Part shown: positions 8,790 through 15,643 of the stretch, piece by piece
Layout of the letters: the number at the start of each line of letters is the position of its first letter
Position numbering within the stretch: the first letter of the stretch is position 1
From: Bacteroidota bacterium
Lineage (GTDB): Bacteria > Bacteroidota > Bacteroidia > Chitinophagales > Saprospiraceae
Reading direction: 5' to 3'
Assembly: GCA_029561355.1 (NCBI GenBank)
Contig: JAKQJD010000057.1
Location: forward strand, 1 to 32,218
DNA: 32,218 nt
Notes under the pieces: generated by a model
What the model was told of the DNA's origin: nothing
The model's database searches: none
The model's input: the letters and a program-made list of their open reading frames with translations, nothing else
Translations under genes and position numbers: made by a program

Positions 8790-8817
8790 ATGCATAGGTA
8801 GCCTGGCGTTACCACCA

Positions 8818-8850
8818 AGCCACCGGGTCGCTTCAAGCGACCCGGTGGCT
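8818..8850 (+). terminator. GC-rich hairpin after waaA
   Basis: AGCCACCGGGTCGC (8818-8831) pairs with GCGACCCGGTGGCT (8837-8850) around a TTCAA loop, a perfect 14-bp stem. Weaker complementarity continues outside it (TAGCCTGGC against GCCTGGCTA). It lies 28 bases past the waaA stop. No T-run follows directly, so a role as transcript end or 3' stabiliser is inferred from position and stem strength. Confidence 0.6.
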
Positions 8851-9003
8851 ATGCCTGGCTAACCTGCTAATGACAAGCCATATCATTCCTGCTTTTTCCT
8901 CCATTTTTGCTGTTATTTCCTCTTTTTTTTCTCATTTCCCTTCTACCTTCGCGGCGCCTTGAAAAATCCACAGCATTATTAAATTTCCAATCTTCAAATT
9001 ATT

Positions 9004-10269
9004 ATGACTGGTTCTGAAATTACGATCCGCAAAGGCAAGTTGAAAGTGCCCAACGACCCGATTATTCCATTTATCGAAGGCGACGGAACGGGCGCTGATA
9101 TCTGGGCGGCTTCGGTACGCGTGCTCGACGCTGCCGTGGAAAAAGCCTACGGCGGCAAGAAAAAAATCTTTTGGCAGGAAGTCCTGGCCGGCGAAAAAGC
9201 CTTTAACAAAACCGGCAACTGGCTGCCCGACGAAACGCTGGAAGTGATCAACAAATACAAGGTAGCGATCAAAGGCCCTCTGACGACACCCGTCGGCGGC
9301 GGTATCCGCTCCCTCAACGTGGCCCTGCGCCAGCAACTCGACCTGTACGCCTGCGTACGTCCGGTGCGGTGGTTTAAAGGTGTTCCGAGCCCCGTAAAAG
9401 AACCGGGTCTGGTGGATATGATCATTTTCCGCGAAAACACGGAAGACATTTACGCCGGTATCGAATACCTGGCCGGTACGCCGGAAGCCGACAAAGTGCT
9501 CGCTTTCCTGCAAAATGAAATGGGTGTGAAAAAGATCCGTTTCCCAAAAACGTCCAGCATCGGTATCAAACCGGTTTCGAAAGAAGGTACCGAACGCCTC
9601 GTGCGCTCGGCCCTCGAATACGCGTTCAAATACAAACGCAAATCGCTCACGATCGTGCACAAGGGCAACATCATGAAATTTACGGAAGGTAAATTCAAGG
9701 ACTGGGGCTACGAACTTGCCGAACGCGAATACGGCGACCGCGTGTTTACCTGGGCCGAATACGACCGCATCAAAGCCGATAAAGGTGAAGAAGCGGCCAA
9801 CAAAGCCCAATCCGACGCCCTCGCTGCCGGTAAAATGCTGGTAAAAGACAGCATCGCCGACGCTTTCCTGCAACAGATCCTGCTGCGCCCTGCCGAATAC
9901 GACATGGTGGCTACGCTCAACCTGAACGGCGACTACCTCTCCGACGCACTGGCTGCACAGGTCGGCGGCATCGGTATCGCTCCGGGCGCCAACATCAATT
10001 ACCTGACCGGCCACGCCATTTTCGAAGCCACGCACGGTACCGCACCGAAATACGCCGGCAAAGACATGGTAAACCCGTCGTCGGTGATCCTGTCGGGCGT
10101 TATGATGTTCGAATACCTGGGCTGGGACAAAGCCGCGAAACTGATCGTGAAAGGTATCGAGCGCAGCATCCGCAAAAAACGTGTGACGTATGACTTCGAA
10201 CGCCTCATGAAAGGCGCAACCAAACTGAAATGCTCGGAGTTTGGTTCGGAGATTATTGCGAATATGTGA
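9004..10269 (+). CDS. icd: NADP-dependent isocitrate dehydrogenase
   Basis: TCA-cycle enzyme that oxidatively decarboxylates isocitrate to 2-oxoglutarate with NADP in the cytoplasm. The 421-residue protein is of the E. coli Icd (homodimeric) type. It shows [14 protein letters not shown] near the N-terminus, the substrate loop [13 protein letters not shown] with Ser103 at the position of the E. coli phosphorylation-site serine, and the [14 protein letters not shown] motif. [14 protein letters not shown] carries Lys349-Tyr350, matching the E. coli residues that give NADP specificity. The ATG at 9004 gives a normal N-terminus. TACCTTCG at 8944-8951 is one mismatch from the -7 consensus and may be the promoter. 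A terminator hairpin follows at 10353. The gene stands alone. Confidence 0.97.
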   Translation: MTGSEITIRKGKLKVPNDPIIPFIEGDGTGADIWAASVRVLDAAVEKAYGGKKKIFWQEVLAGEKAFNKTGNWLPDETLEVINKYKVAIKGPLTTPVGGGIRSLNVALRQQLDLYACVRPVRWFKGVPSPVKEPGLVDMIIFRENTEDIYAGIEYLAGTPEADKVLAFLQNEMGVKKIRFPKTSSIGIKPVSKEGTERLVRSALEYAFKYKRKSLTIVHKGNIMKFTEGKFKDWGYELAEREYGDRVFTWAEYDRIKADKGEEAANKAQSDALAAGKMLVKDSIADAFLQQILLRPAEYDMVATLNLNGDYLSDALAAQVGGIGIAPGANINYLTGHAIFEATHGTAPKYAGKDMVNPSSVILSGVMMFEYLGWDKAAKLIVKGIERSIRKKRVTYDFERLMKGATKLKCSEFGSEIIANM

Positions 10270-10276
10270 TTTTGGG

Positions 10277-10326
10277 GGTTTATGGGTTTATGGGTTTATA
10301 GGTTTATAGGTTTATGGGTTTATGGG
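10277..10326. repeat. Octamer tandem repeat (GTTTATGG/GTTTATAG)
   Basis: Six copies of an 8-nt unit, GTTTATGG or GTTTATAG, start eight bases after the icd stop and run to the GGCGGTAACGCC at 10325-10336. Both variants carry TAT, and the GTTTATAG variant adds an in-frame TAG. It has only one arm, with no inverted partner nearby. Confidence 0.8.
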
Positions 10327-10352
10327 CGGTAACGCCTGGAATTTAGATAAAG

Positions 10353-10385
10353 ATGGGGCGGCGACCGGGAAGGTCGTTGCCCCAT
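10353..10385 (+). terminator. Rho-independent terminator of icd
   Basis: ATGGGGCGGCGACC (10353-10366) pairs with GGTCGTTGCCCCAT (10372-10385) in a 14-bp stem with two G-U pairs and a GGGAA loop. It is followed by TTGATTTTT. It is correctly placed 84 bases after the icd stop. Confidence 0.8.
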
Positions 10386-10403
10386 TTGATTTTTAGTCAA
10401 CCG

Positions 10404-10725
10404 GTCTTTTACCCCTCCGAACGGGGTAATACCTATCCGGATAGGTCGGCGACTTATGCTAATACGTTCATTTGACCGTCAGATACGTCTTTTACCTATC
10501 CGAATAGGTGGTAATACCTATCCAGATACATCGGCGACCTATTCTAATACGTCCCTTTGACCGTCAGATAGGTCTATTATCTATCTGAATACGTCGGGCA
10601 ACCTATTCGGATAGGTAAAAGACGTATCTGACGGTCAAACGGACGTATTAGACGGGGTAAGGGACCCGTTGGACGGGGAGGAAGACGTATCTGGCGGGTG
10701 ATGGAACCTGTTTGGCGGGGTACGG
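10404..10725. repeat. Degenerate ~21-bp repeat array in both orientations
   Basis: About 320 bases made almost entirely of related units of 20-21 bp. In the right part the units read GACGTATCTGACGG, GACGTATTAGACGG, GACCCGTTGGACGG, GACGTATCTGGCGG and GAACCTGTTTGGCGG, each with a short G/A-rich linker. The left part holds the reverse complement (for example CTAATACGTCC, TTTGACCGTCAGATACGTC). A larger 85-base direct duplication starts at 10431 and 10516. Palindromic cores such as ACCTATCCGGATAGGT (10431-10446) recur at 10493-10508 and 10601-10616. No coding frame is convincing and I recognise no named element. Confidence 0.8.
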
Positions 10726-10755
10726 AGGGGCAGGGCTATTGTGTGCTACTTGTAC

Positions 10756-10843
10756 ATTGGAAATTGAACATTGAAATTGGACATTTAATAACTAAGAATT
10801 CAGAAAATGTTCAATGTTCAATGTTCAATGTTCAATAAACAAT
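10756..10843. repeat. Heptamer (AATGTTC) inverted repeat
   Basis: The left arm (10756-10786) holds ATTGAAC-like units. The right arm (10805-10843) is a run of AATGTTC. The two are complementary over roughly 25-30 nt with mismatches, around an 18-nt centre. Unlike the other heptamer elements, it is not next to an intact gene. It separates the 21-bp array from the CRISPR region. Bases 10844-10998 carry no gene and may be the CRISPR leader. Confidence 0.75.
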
Positions 10844-10998
10844 TCAGGGAAGTCAAAATGGGGCGGATATTTCCGTACAAGGCGCTAACAATAATATTCC
10901 GGCGCCGACACCTGCCGGACTGAAGATCATTTTGTAAAACCTGCTTTGAACTTTCATCGGGTTGAATATCTTTGTCGAACGTATTAGAAATTGTACGA

Positions 10999-11182
10999 CT
11001 TCCAGCCCGTATCCACTATGATGGGGATTGAAAACTCCCGGCCGCTAGTGTACTCGTACTCCATTTCGGTTTCTTCCAGCCCGTATCCACTATGATGGGG
11101 ATTGAAACATCACATCGACGATGTTGACGTCGGTTTTAATCTGTTCCTTCCAGACCGTATCCACTATGATGAGGATTAAAAC
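10999..11182 (+). CRISPR. Orphan CRISPR array, three repeats and two spacers
   Basis: Three 36-nt repeats lie at 10999-11034, 11073-11108 and 11147-11182, with an exact 74-base period and two unrelated 38-nt spacers (11035-11072, 11109-11146). The repeat starts CTTCCAGCCCGTATCC and ends GATGGGGATTGAAAC, the ATTGAAAC 3' end typical of type I and III systems. The last repeat has three substitutions (positions 8, 26, 32) and the first differs only at position 36. A degenerate last repeat sets the orientation as plus, with the leader on the left. No cas gene exists in this window, so the array must be served elsewhere or be a relic. Confidence 0.85.
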
Positions 11183-11276
11183 ATGAGCCGGCGAATCTTT
11201 CCGTGCAGGCCACTACTGCTGAACCAGCGATCACCTCGCTTGTGTTCAAATTTCTCCTTGTTTCTATCGGCTATTT

Positions 11277-11576
11277 TCTACAAATGTTAGGCTTCTCCGA
11301 AGCCGGTGGTAACTCTTGGTGATTCTACAAATGTTAGGCTTCTCCGAAGCCGGTGGTAACTCTTGGCGATTCTACAAATGTTAGGCTTCTCCGAAGCCGG
11401 TGGTATTTACAAGGCTAAAAAACACCGGGCGCAGCGCTTTGGCTTCTGTTGTAGAATTCGAGGAAGGCCAGGTGAGGTGAAAACGCAAAAGCGTCACCAC
11501 CGGCTTCGGAGAAGCCTAACATTTGTAGAATCGCCAAGAGTTACCACCGGCTTCGGAGAAGCCTAACATTTGTAGA
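11277..11576. repeat. 47-bp palindrome-bearing repeats flanking a gene remnant in inverted orientation
   Basis: On the left, a unit starting TCTACAAATGTTAGGC begins at 11277, 11324 and 11371 (47-base period). The third copy stops at about 11405. On the right, two reverse-complement copies end at 11529 and 11576, again 47 apart. Each unit contains the hairpin GGCTTC-TCC-GAAGCC and the stretch GGTGGTAACTCTTGG. The whole 300 bases therefore form a large inverted repeat with outer ends TCTACA and TGTAGA. Inside is a decayed coding tail. The arrangement resembles a MITE or a repeat-mediated insertion, but no target duplication is obvious. Confidence 0.8.
11418..11480 (+). pseudogene. Gene-tail remnant, copy 1 (ASVVEF peptide)
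   Basis: This frame encodes KNTGRSALASVVEFEEGQVR and then TGA. It aligns with copy 2 at 11770-11853 (KKTPKRGAGASVVEFGEDQV). Around the shared ASVVEF the codon differences are silent (GTA/GTT, GAA/GAG, TTC/TTT), which indicates past selection on protein. Upstream of it the frame runs into the 47-bp repeat, so the rest of the gene is lost. I do not recognise the parent family. Confidence 0.5.
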
Positions 11577-11655
11577 CGTCCAACATTTACAGCCGTAGTA
11601 TCATTTGCGGGAATAGAAGAATGATCGTTTTTAGATTACCATCCATACCAGGTAA

Positions 11656-11853
11656 ATGGATCCGGCTTTGTGTAAAATCCGATATGAATTGCTGTCGGCG
11701 GGGACGCGCTTCAGCGGCAGGCATTGCTGGACTAATTGGCATCGTGCTATACCTATGCGCTTGGTGTTGAAAAAAACACCAAAGCGCGGCGCTGGGGCGT
11801 CTGTTGTTGAGTTTGGGGAAGATCAGGTAGGGCGGAAAAAAGTGAGGCGGTGA
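11656..11853 (+). pseudogene. Gene-tail remnant, copy 2 (ASVVEF peptide)
   Basis: An open frame of 65 codons whose last 27 residues (from about 11773, KKTPKRGAGASVVEFGEDQV and on to VRR) match copy 1. The N-terminal 38 residues look non-natural (basic, tryptophan- and cysteine-scattered) and probably are not the original protein. The TGA stop lies inside the following 15-bp hairpin. Most likely this is the 3' end of a lost gene with its terminator still attached. A short functional peptide cannot be excluded. Confidence 0.4.
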
Positions 11854-11873
11854 CTAGAAGTCACCGCCTCACT
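11841..11873 (+). terminator. Perfect 15-bp hairpin after remnant copy 2
   Basis: AGTGAGGCGGTGACT (11841-11855), loop AGA, then AGTCACCGCCTCACT (11859-11873). The stem is perfect and overlaps the stop codon of the remnant at 11851-11853. No T-run follows. It is probably the terminator of the lost gene. Confidence 0.6.
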
Positions 11874-11900
11874 ACAAGTCTAAGCCAAACGCATTCGTTT

Positions 11901-12044
11901 TCAAGGAATATCGTCCAGAATATCATCCCTGTCAGGTTTCTTTCTATCCTGACTTATTCCGGTTTGCCTCAAAATTACTTTTGTGAAGTATAGGCTTGGA
12001 ATAGCGCATAGGACAGCAATAATGGTCAATACAACATCAGTCAT
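11901..12044 (-). CDS. Possible 47-residue single-pass membrane peptide
   Basis: An ATG at 12044 opens a 47-codon frame ending at TGA 11901-11903. The N-terminal half, MTDVVLTIIAVLCAIPSLYF, is a good transmembrane segment. It is followed by a basic stretch and an acidic tail rich in Asp (DRKKPDRDDILDDIP). A hydrophobic helix with a charged tail is not what random frames usually give, and the composition looks coding. There is no homologue I recognise. It lies downstream of the TPR gene on the same strand, 76 bases past its stop, so it could share its transcript. Confidence 0.4.
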   Translation of the reverse strand: MTDVVLTIIAVLCAIPSLYFTKVILRQTGISQDRKKPDRDDILDDIP

Positions 12045-12120
12045 GATGAGTTGATCTGGTTGGGAAGTAGTAGTCCGACTTAGATTGGCACTACTACAGG
12101 TTTCATAATAGTATTCGGCG

Positions 12121-13650
12121 TTACATTTTCCCCGCCGAAATCTTCTGCTCCAACACCGCCGATTTCCGCAGCGCGTTCGCCTTTTTCCATTGTTCGATGG
12201 CGCGTTCCTGCTGGCCGCCGAGCGAGAGCGCGTCGCCGTAGTGCTCCAGAATGCCAGGGTGCTGGTCGCCGCCTTTCGCGAGCGATTGTTCGTAGCGGGA
12301 GGCAGCGGCGGTAAAGTCCTTTTTACCCAGCAGCGCCAGTCCGATCTGGTCGGTCAGGTCGAGGCGGAGGGCGGTGTTGTTGCCGGCCATGAGCGTTGCC
12401 TGTTCGAGTTGATTGAGCGCGTCGTCGTACAGGCCTTTCAGGTTGGCAGCGGCGCCGTAGTAGAAATAGGCCTTGGGCTGGTTGGGGAATGCGTCGATGG
12501 CCTGTTCGGAAAAGCGCAGCATTTCATCGTAGTTTTTCTGGCCGGCCAGGATGGTCAGGGTGTTTTCCCAAACGGAAAATACACGCGGGCTCAGGCGGAT
12601 GCACTGGCGGTATTTTTCCAGCGCTTCGGTCGGGCGGTTGCTGTAATAGAGCAGGTCGCCCGAAACGCTCCAGGCTTTGGCGTCCTCCGGGTGCGTTTTT
12701 TCCAGAATAGCGCCGAGGTCGAGCAGGCCTTGCGTGAGCGCCGGATCGGGGTTGTTGTTCAGTTTGTCAAAAAACGGCAGCAATTCCTTGATTTTGGCAT
12801 CGATGGGCGTGTTCGGGTCGTTGAACAGCGGTTTCAGGGAAGCCAGGTAACCGGCGTCGGAATTGTTTTTGCCGGAGCCGAGCAGTGCAAGTTGTGCTTC
12901 GGTATCGTTTGGGTCGCGGCGCAGGATGTCTTCGAATACCCGTCGCGCATTGCCCATGTCGCCCATGGTCTGGTAAAAACGGGCCAGTCGGTGGCGGTAT
13001 TCGGGTTTGTGCGGGTATGCGTCGGCGAGGCGCTGGAGTTCGTTGGCGGCTTTTTTATCGTCGCCGAGGCCAACGTAGATAATATGCTTTTTATCGGCGG
13101 TTTCTTCGGTCAGCCCGGTGATCTGTTCGAGGCGGTCGAGGGCTTTCAGGCCGGCCTTCGGGTCCTTGTTCAGTACGTTCAGGTAGGCGAGTTGCTGGAA
13201 AAAATCGGGGTTGGAAGGCCAGCGTTTGCTCAGGCTTTCATACACGGCAATAGCGTCCTTCAGGCGGCCGGTTTTTGTAAAATAGTCGGCCTGAAGGATT
13301 TGGTACCACTTGTTTTCCGGCGCAATTTTGACCGCTTTATCGATTGATTCGAGTGCTTTTATGTAATCTTCCTTGGCGCCGTAACTGCGGGCCAGTCCAT
13401 ACCAGGCGGCATCGGCCTGCGGATTGTCGTACAGGAATTTGTCGTACTTGGGAATGGCTTTATCGTAATGAGCGAGCAGTCGCTCTTTTTCCGCTTCCAG
13501 AAACTGGCTCTGGCGGTTCACTTCGGCTTCCGGTACGATGATTTTATTGCCGCCGATCGTGTTTTGGGCAGCCAGGCCGGAAAAACCGAGCAGACAGATA
13601 AAGAAGACGATATTTTTCAACAGCAGGTGGTTTTTGATAGTGAAAAACAA
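12121..13650 (-). CDS. Exported tetratricopeptide-repeat protein
   Basis: A 509-residue protein with an N-terminal signal peptide (hydrophobic segment NIVFFICLLGFSGLAAQ, likely cleaved near residue 29) and helical TPR repeats along most of its length. Recognisable repeat signatures include AAWYGLARSYGAKEDYIKAL, IKALESIDKAVKIAPENKWY, EYRHRLARFYQTMGDMGNAR followed by VFEDILRRDPND, and LRLSPRVFSVWE-like turns. TPRs mediate protein-protein contacts, so this is likely a periplasmic or outer-membrane-associated scaffold. It follows dut and the nucleotidyltransferase on the same strand, an order I recall as common in Bacteroidota. The exact role is unknown. The weak hairpin GTAGTAGT/ACTACTAC at 12067-12097 lies just downstream. 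Confidence 0.88.
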   Translation of the reverse strand: MFFTIKNHLLLKNIVFFICLLGFSGLAAQNTIGGNKIIVPEAEVNRQSQFLEAEKERLLAHYDKAIPKYDKFLYDNPQADAAWYGLARSYGAKEDYIKALESIDKAVKIAPENKWYQILQADYFTKTGRLKDAIAVYESLSKRWPSNPDFFQQLAYLNVLNKDPKAGLKALDRLEQITGLTEETADKKHIIYVGLGDDKKAANELQRLADAYPHKPEYRHRLARFYQTMGDMGNARRVFEDILRRDPNDTEAQLALLGSGKNNSDAGYLASLKPLFNDPNTPIDAKIKELLPFFDKLNNNPDPALTQGLLDLGAILEKTHPEDAKAWSVSGDLLYYSNRPTEALEKYRQCIRLSPRVFSVWENTLTILAGQKNYDEMLRFSEQAIDAFPNQPKAYFYYGAAANLKGLYDDALNQLEQATLMAGNNTALRLDLTDQIGLALLGKKDFTAAASRYEQSLAKGGDQHPGILEHYGDALSLGGQQERAIEQWKKANALRKSAVLEQKISAGKM

Positions 13651-13821
13651 GTGCGAAGTCGTCAGTCGTTGGTACGCAGGAATCAGTGCAGCAAGGACAC
13701 AAAGTTGGGTACAAAGTTCAGTGTGCCGGTATGGGTTTGAAAAGTTTTAACAGAGGGTCATTCGTTTCGGATGCGCTGTTTCGCAAGGATTTGACACACA
13801 ACCAAAAACGAAACACCCAAA

Positions 13822-14829
13822 TCATCTGCGCGAACAATCCGAATAATCGCCCAGGTTCAGTTCGTCCAGCGAACCGGAAAAACGGCTGGAATTGCCGATC
13901 ATAGAATTGTGCAGCAGCGCATTTTTGATGTGCGAACTGTTTTGAATGATGCTTGCCGTGATGACCACGTTTTCCACCACCGAATGATGCCCCACACTAA
14001 CGTACGGGCCGATGACGGCATTGCGAACCACCGCATTTTCCCCCACGAAGCACGGCGGAACGATTACGCTGTTTTCGATGGTCGCGCTGGCAGCCACCAG
14101 GTCGGTGTTGCGGTTGAGTTCCAGCATCCGGGCGTTGGAGTGCAGGATATTGTCTTTGTTGCCGCAATCCAGCCACTCGATAATCTCGCCGGTGCGGAAG
14201 CGCAGGCCGTCGTTTTTCAGGAATTCCAGGGCCGTGGTGAGTTGGTATTCGTTCTTTTCCTTGATATCGTTTTCGATAATGTGCTTCAGCGCTGCGCGCA
14301 GTCGTTCCCCTTCCCGGAAATAATAGATGCCGACAATCGCAAGATCGGAGACGAATTCGACCGGTTTTTCGACAAATTCCGTGATGTAGCCCTCCGCATC
14401 CAGTTTTACCACACCGAAAGAGGAAGGATCTTCCACTTTCTGGGTCCAGATAACGCCGTCTTCCCCGGCATCGAACGTGAAGTCGGCTTTAAACAAGGTG
14501 TCGGCAAACGCGATCATACATTTCCCCTGCATACTTTCCGAGGCGCAGGCGATGGCGTGGCCGACACCCAGCGCTTTTTCCTGCTGGTAAATGCGGGCGC
14601 GGGCGCCGAGGCTTTCGGCAATCCGGATCAATTCCAGTTCAATATCGGGGCCGAAATCGCCGACGATATAGGCGATTTCTTCAATTTCTTCCTTGTAGGA
14701 TGCCGCCAGGTCTTCCACCAGGCGTTGAATAATAGGTTTTCCGGCAACGGGTATGAGCGGCTTCGGAATGGTCAGCGTATGCGGCCGGAGCCTTGTGCCA
14801 CGCCCTGCCATTGGGATGATGATTCGCAT
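13822..14829 (-). CDS. Sugar-phosphate nucleotidyltransferase with left-handed beta-helix domain
   Basis: Forms a nucleotide sugar from NTP and a sugar 1-phosphate, a supply step for surface polysaccharide or LPS. The 335-residue protein starts MRIIIPMAGRGTRLRPHTLT, containing the GxGTRLRP nucleotide-binding signature, followed by IPKPLIPVAGKPIIQ. The catalytic domain covers residues 1 to about 240. The C-terminus (about 245-325) has hexapeptide-like repeats (ATIENSVIVPPCFVGENAVV, RNAVIGPYVSVGHH) that form a left-handed beta-helix, as in GlmU and RmlA-like enzymes. The sugar cannot be told from sequence, and glucose- or mannose-1-phosphate are both possible. It lies between dut and the TPR gene on the minus strand. 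Confidence 0.9.
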   Translation of the reverse strand: MRIIIPMAGRGTRLRPHTLTIPKPLIPVAGKPIIQRLVEDLAASYKEEIEEIAYIVGDFGPDIELELIRIAESLGARARIYQQEKALGVGHAIACASESMQGKCMIAFADTLFKADFTFDAGEDGVIWTQKVEDPSSFGVVKLDAEGYITEFVEKPVEFVSDLAIVGIYYFREGERLRAALKHIIENDIKEKNEYQLTTALEFLKNDGLRFRTGEIIEWLDCGNKDNILHSNARMLELNRNTDLVAASATIENSVIVPPCFVGENAVVRNAVIGPYVSVGHHSVVENVVITASIIQNSSHIKNALLHNSMIGNSSRFSGSLDELNLGDYSDCSRR

Positions 14830-14831
14830 TT

Positions 14832-14880
14832 TTGTTATTAGTTATTGGTTATCGGTTATTGGTTATTAGTTATCGGTTAT
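14832..14880. repeat. Heptamer (TATTGGT) run upstream of the nucleotidyltransferase
   Basis: Seven successive 7-nt units (TATTAGT, TATTGGT, TATCGGT, TATTGGT, TATTAGT, TATCGGT and TATCCGG) lie directly upstream of the nucleotidyltransferase start. It is the same unit type as at 25070-25258, but only one arm is present. No inverted partner exists in the 60 bases to the dut end. Confidence 0.8.
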
Positions 14881-14906
14881 CCGGCTCGTGCATTTGCACT
14901 GTTTCC

Positions 14907-14955
14907 AGACTTCGCACTTCGCACTCAGGACTTCGCACTCAGGACTTCGCACTGT
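14907..14955. repeat. Heptamer (ACTTCGC/ACTCAGG) run overlapping the dut 3' end
   Basis: Units of 7 nt alternate ACTTCGC and ACTCAGG through this stretch. The dut stop (14939-14941) and its last codons (encoding SAKS) lie inside. Read on the dut strand the run is GTGCGAAGTCCTGA repeated, with a TGA in each 14 nt. A second arm is absent. Confidence 0.8.
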
Positions 14956-15382
14956 CTGCACTGCCCGTGCTTCCAAACCCGCCTGCTCCGCGCTCGGAAG
15001 CGCTGAGTTCGGCTACTTCTTCCCACTCCACCTGTTCGTAGCGGGCAACTACCATTTGGGCGATGCGTTCGCCGGGCTCGATGGTTTGGGGTTCGTTGGA
15101 CAAGTTTACGACGATACATTTGATCTCGCCGCGATAATCGCTGTCGATGGTGCCGGGGGAATTGAGCATCGTCAGACCGCGTTTGATAGCGAGTCCGCTG
15201 CGTGGCCGGATCTGGGCTTCGTACCCTATCGGAAGTTCGATAAAAAGTCCGGTAGGTACGAGGCTGCGTTCGAGCGGCGCCAGGGTAACCGGTTCGCTGA
15301 GGTGCGCACGCAGGTCCATTCCCGCGCTGCCGGGCGTTTCGTACTTCGGAAGTGGGTAGGGTGAAGTGTTGATGATTTTCAT
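14939..15382 (-). CDS. dut: Deoxyuridine 5'-triphosphate nucleotidohydrolase (dUTPase)
   Basis: Hydrolyses dUTP to dUMP and pyrophosphate, keeping uracil out of DNA and supplying dTMP synthesis. The ATG at 15382 ([14 protein letters not shown], 147 residues) fits the trimeric family length. The five dUTPase motifs are present: [45 protein letters not shown] and the C-terminal [11 protein letters not shown]. Most family members end at or just after GSTG. Here a tail SADSAKS follows, and its last residues and stop are encoded by a heptamer repeat, suggesting that the repeat reset the 3' end. A -7 box TATTTTTG lies 28 bases upstream of the start. Confidence 0.96.
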   Translation of the reverse strand: MKIINTSPYPLPKYETPGSAGMDLRAHLSEPVTLAPLERSLVPTGLFIELPIGYEAQIRPRSGLAIKRGLTMLNSPGTIDSDYRGEIKCIVVNLSNEPQTIEPGERIAQMVVARYEQVEWEEVAELSASERGAGGFGSTGSADSAKS

Positions 15383-15409
15383 GACCAGGGCAAATCTTTT
15401 TTGAAAGCG

Positions 15410-15417
15410 CAAAAATA
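15410..15417 (-). promoter_or_regulatory. Bacteroidota-type -7 promoter box for dut
   Basis: CAAAAATA on the plus strand reads TATTTTTG on the minus strand, an exact TAnnTTTG match, 28 bases before the dut ATG. The leader would be about 20 nt. A TTTG lies upstream but at a shorter spacing than usual, so only the -7 is claimed. The rest of 15418-15643 is AT-rich leader sequence between divergent genes. Confidence 0.5.
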
Positions 15418-15643
15418 ACGCAATGTGGCAAATCGGCTAACGTTACCGGCAAGCCCGCGTTTATTCCCTCTGAAAATGAAAAGAATGCAGGCGAGGCGAC
15501 AAATTTTTTTCTGTCATAATGCCGCCAAAAAGGGTTAAAATTGTGGATTTAGAGACGAATTTGGCATTTACGGGCACAAACCGAAAATCGGTTCGCAGAA
15601 CTTTGGAAATTCACAATATTTTCGGCCCGTTAAAACAATAGCT

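Noticed and set aside
8932..10035. 367-codon open frame opposite icd
   Set aside because: Antisense of a highly conserved enzyme. No family features.
10277..10326. Telomere-like repeat (TTTATGGG)
   Set aside because: Short, single-arm and located after icd inside a chromosome. No sign of a DNA end.
10404..10725. The 21-bp array as a CRISPR
   Set aside because: Units vary, occur in both orientations and have no constant-length unique spacers.
11363..11566. 67-codon plus-strand frame across the 47-bp repeats
   Set aside because: Mostly translated repeat sequence. The conserved tail is in a different frame (11418-11480).
11277..11576. The 47-bp units as a second CRISPR array
   Set aside because: Consecutive units are identical along their whole length with no spacers, and copies are inverted.
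12190..14841. Two long plus-strand frames opposite the TPR and nucleotidyltransferase genes
   Set aside because: Both mirror well-supported minus-strand genes and have no recognisable motif.
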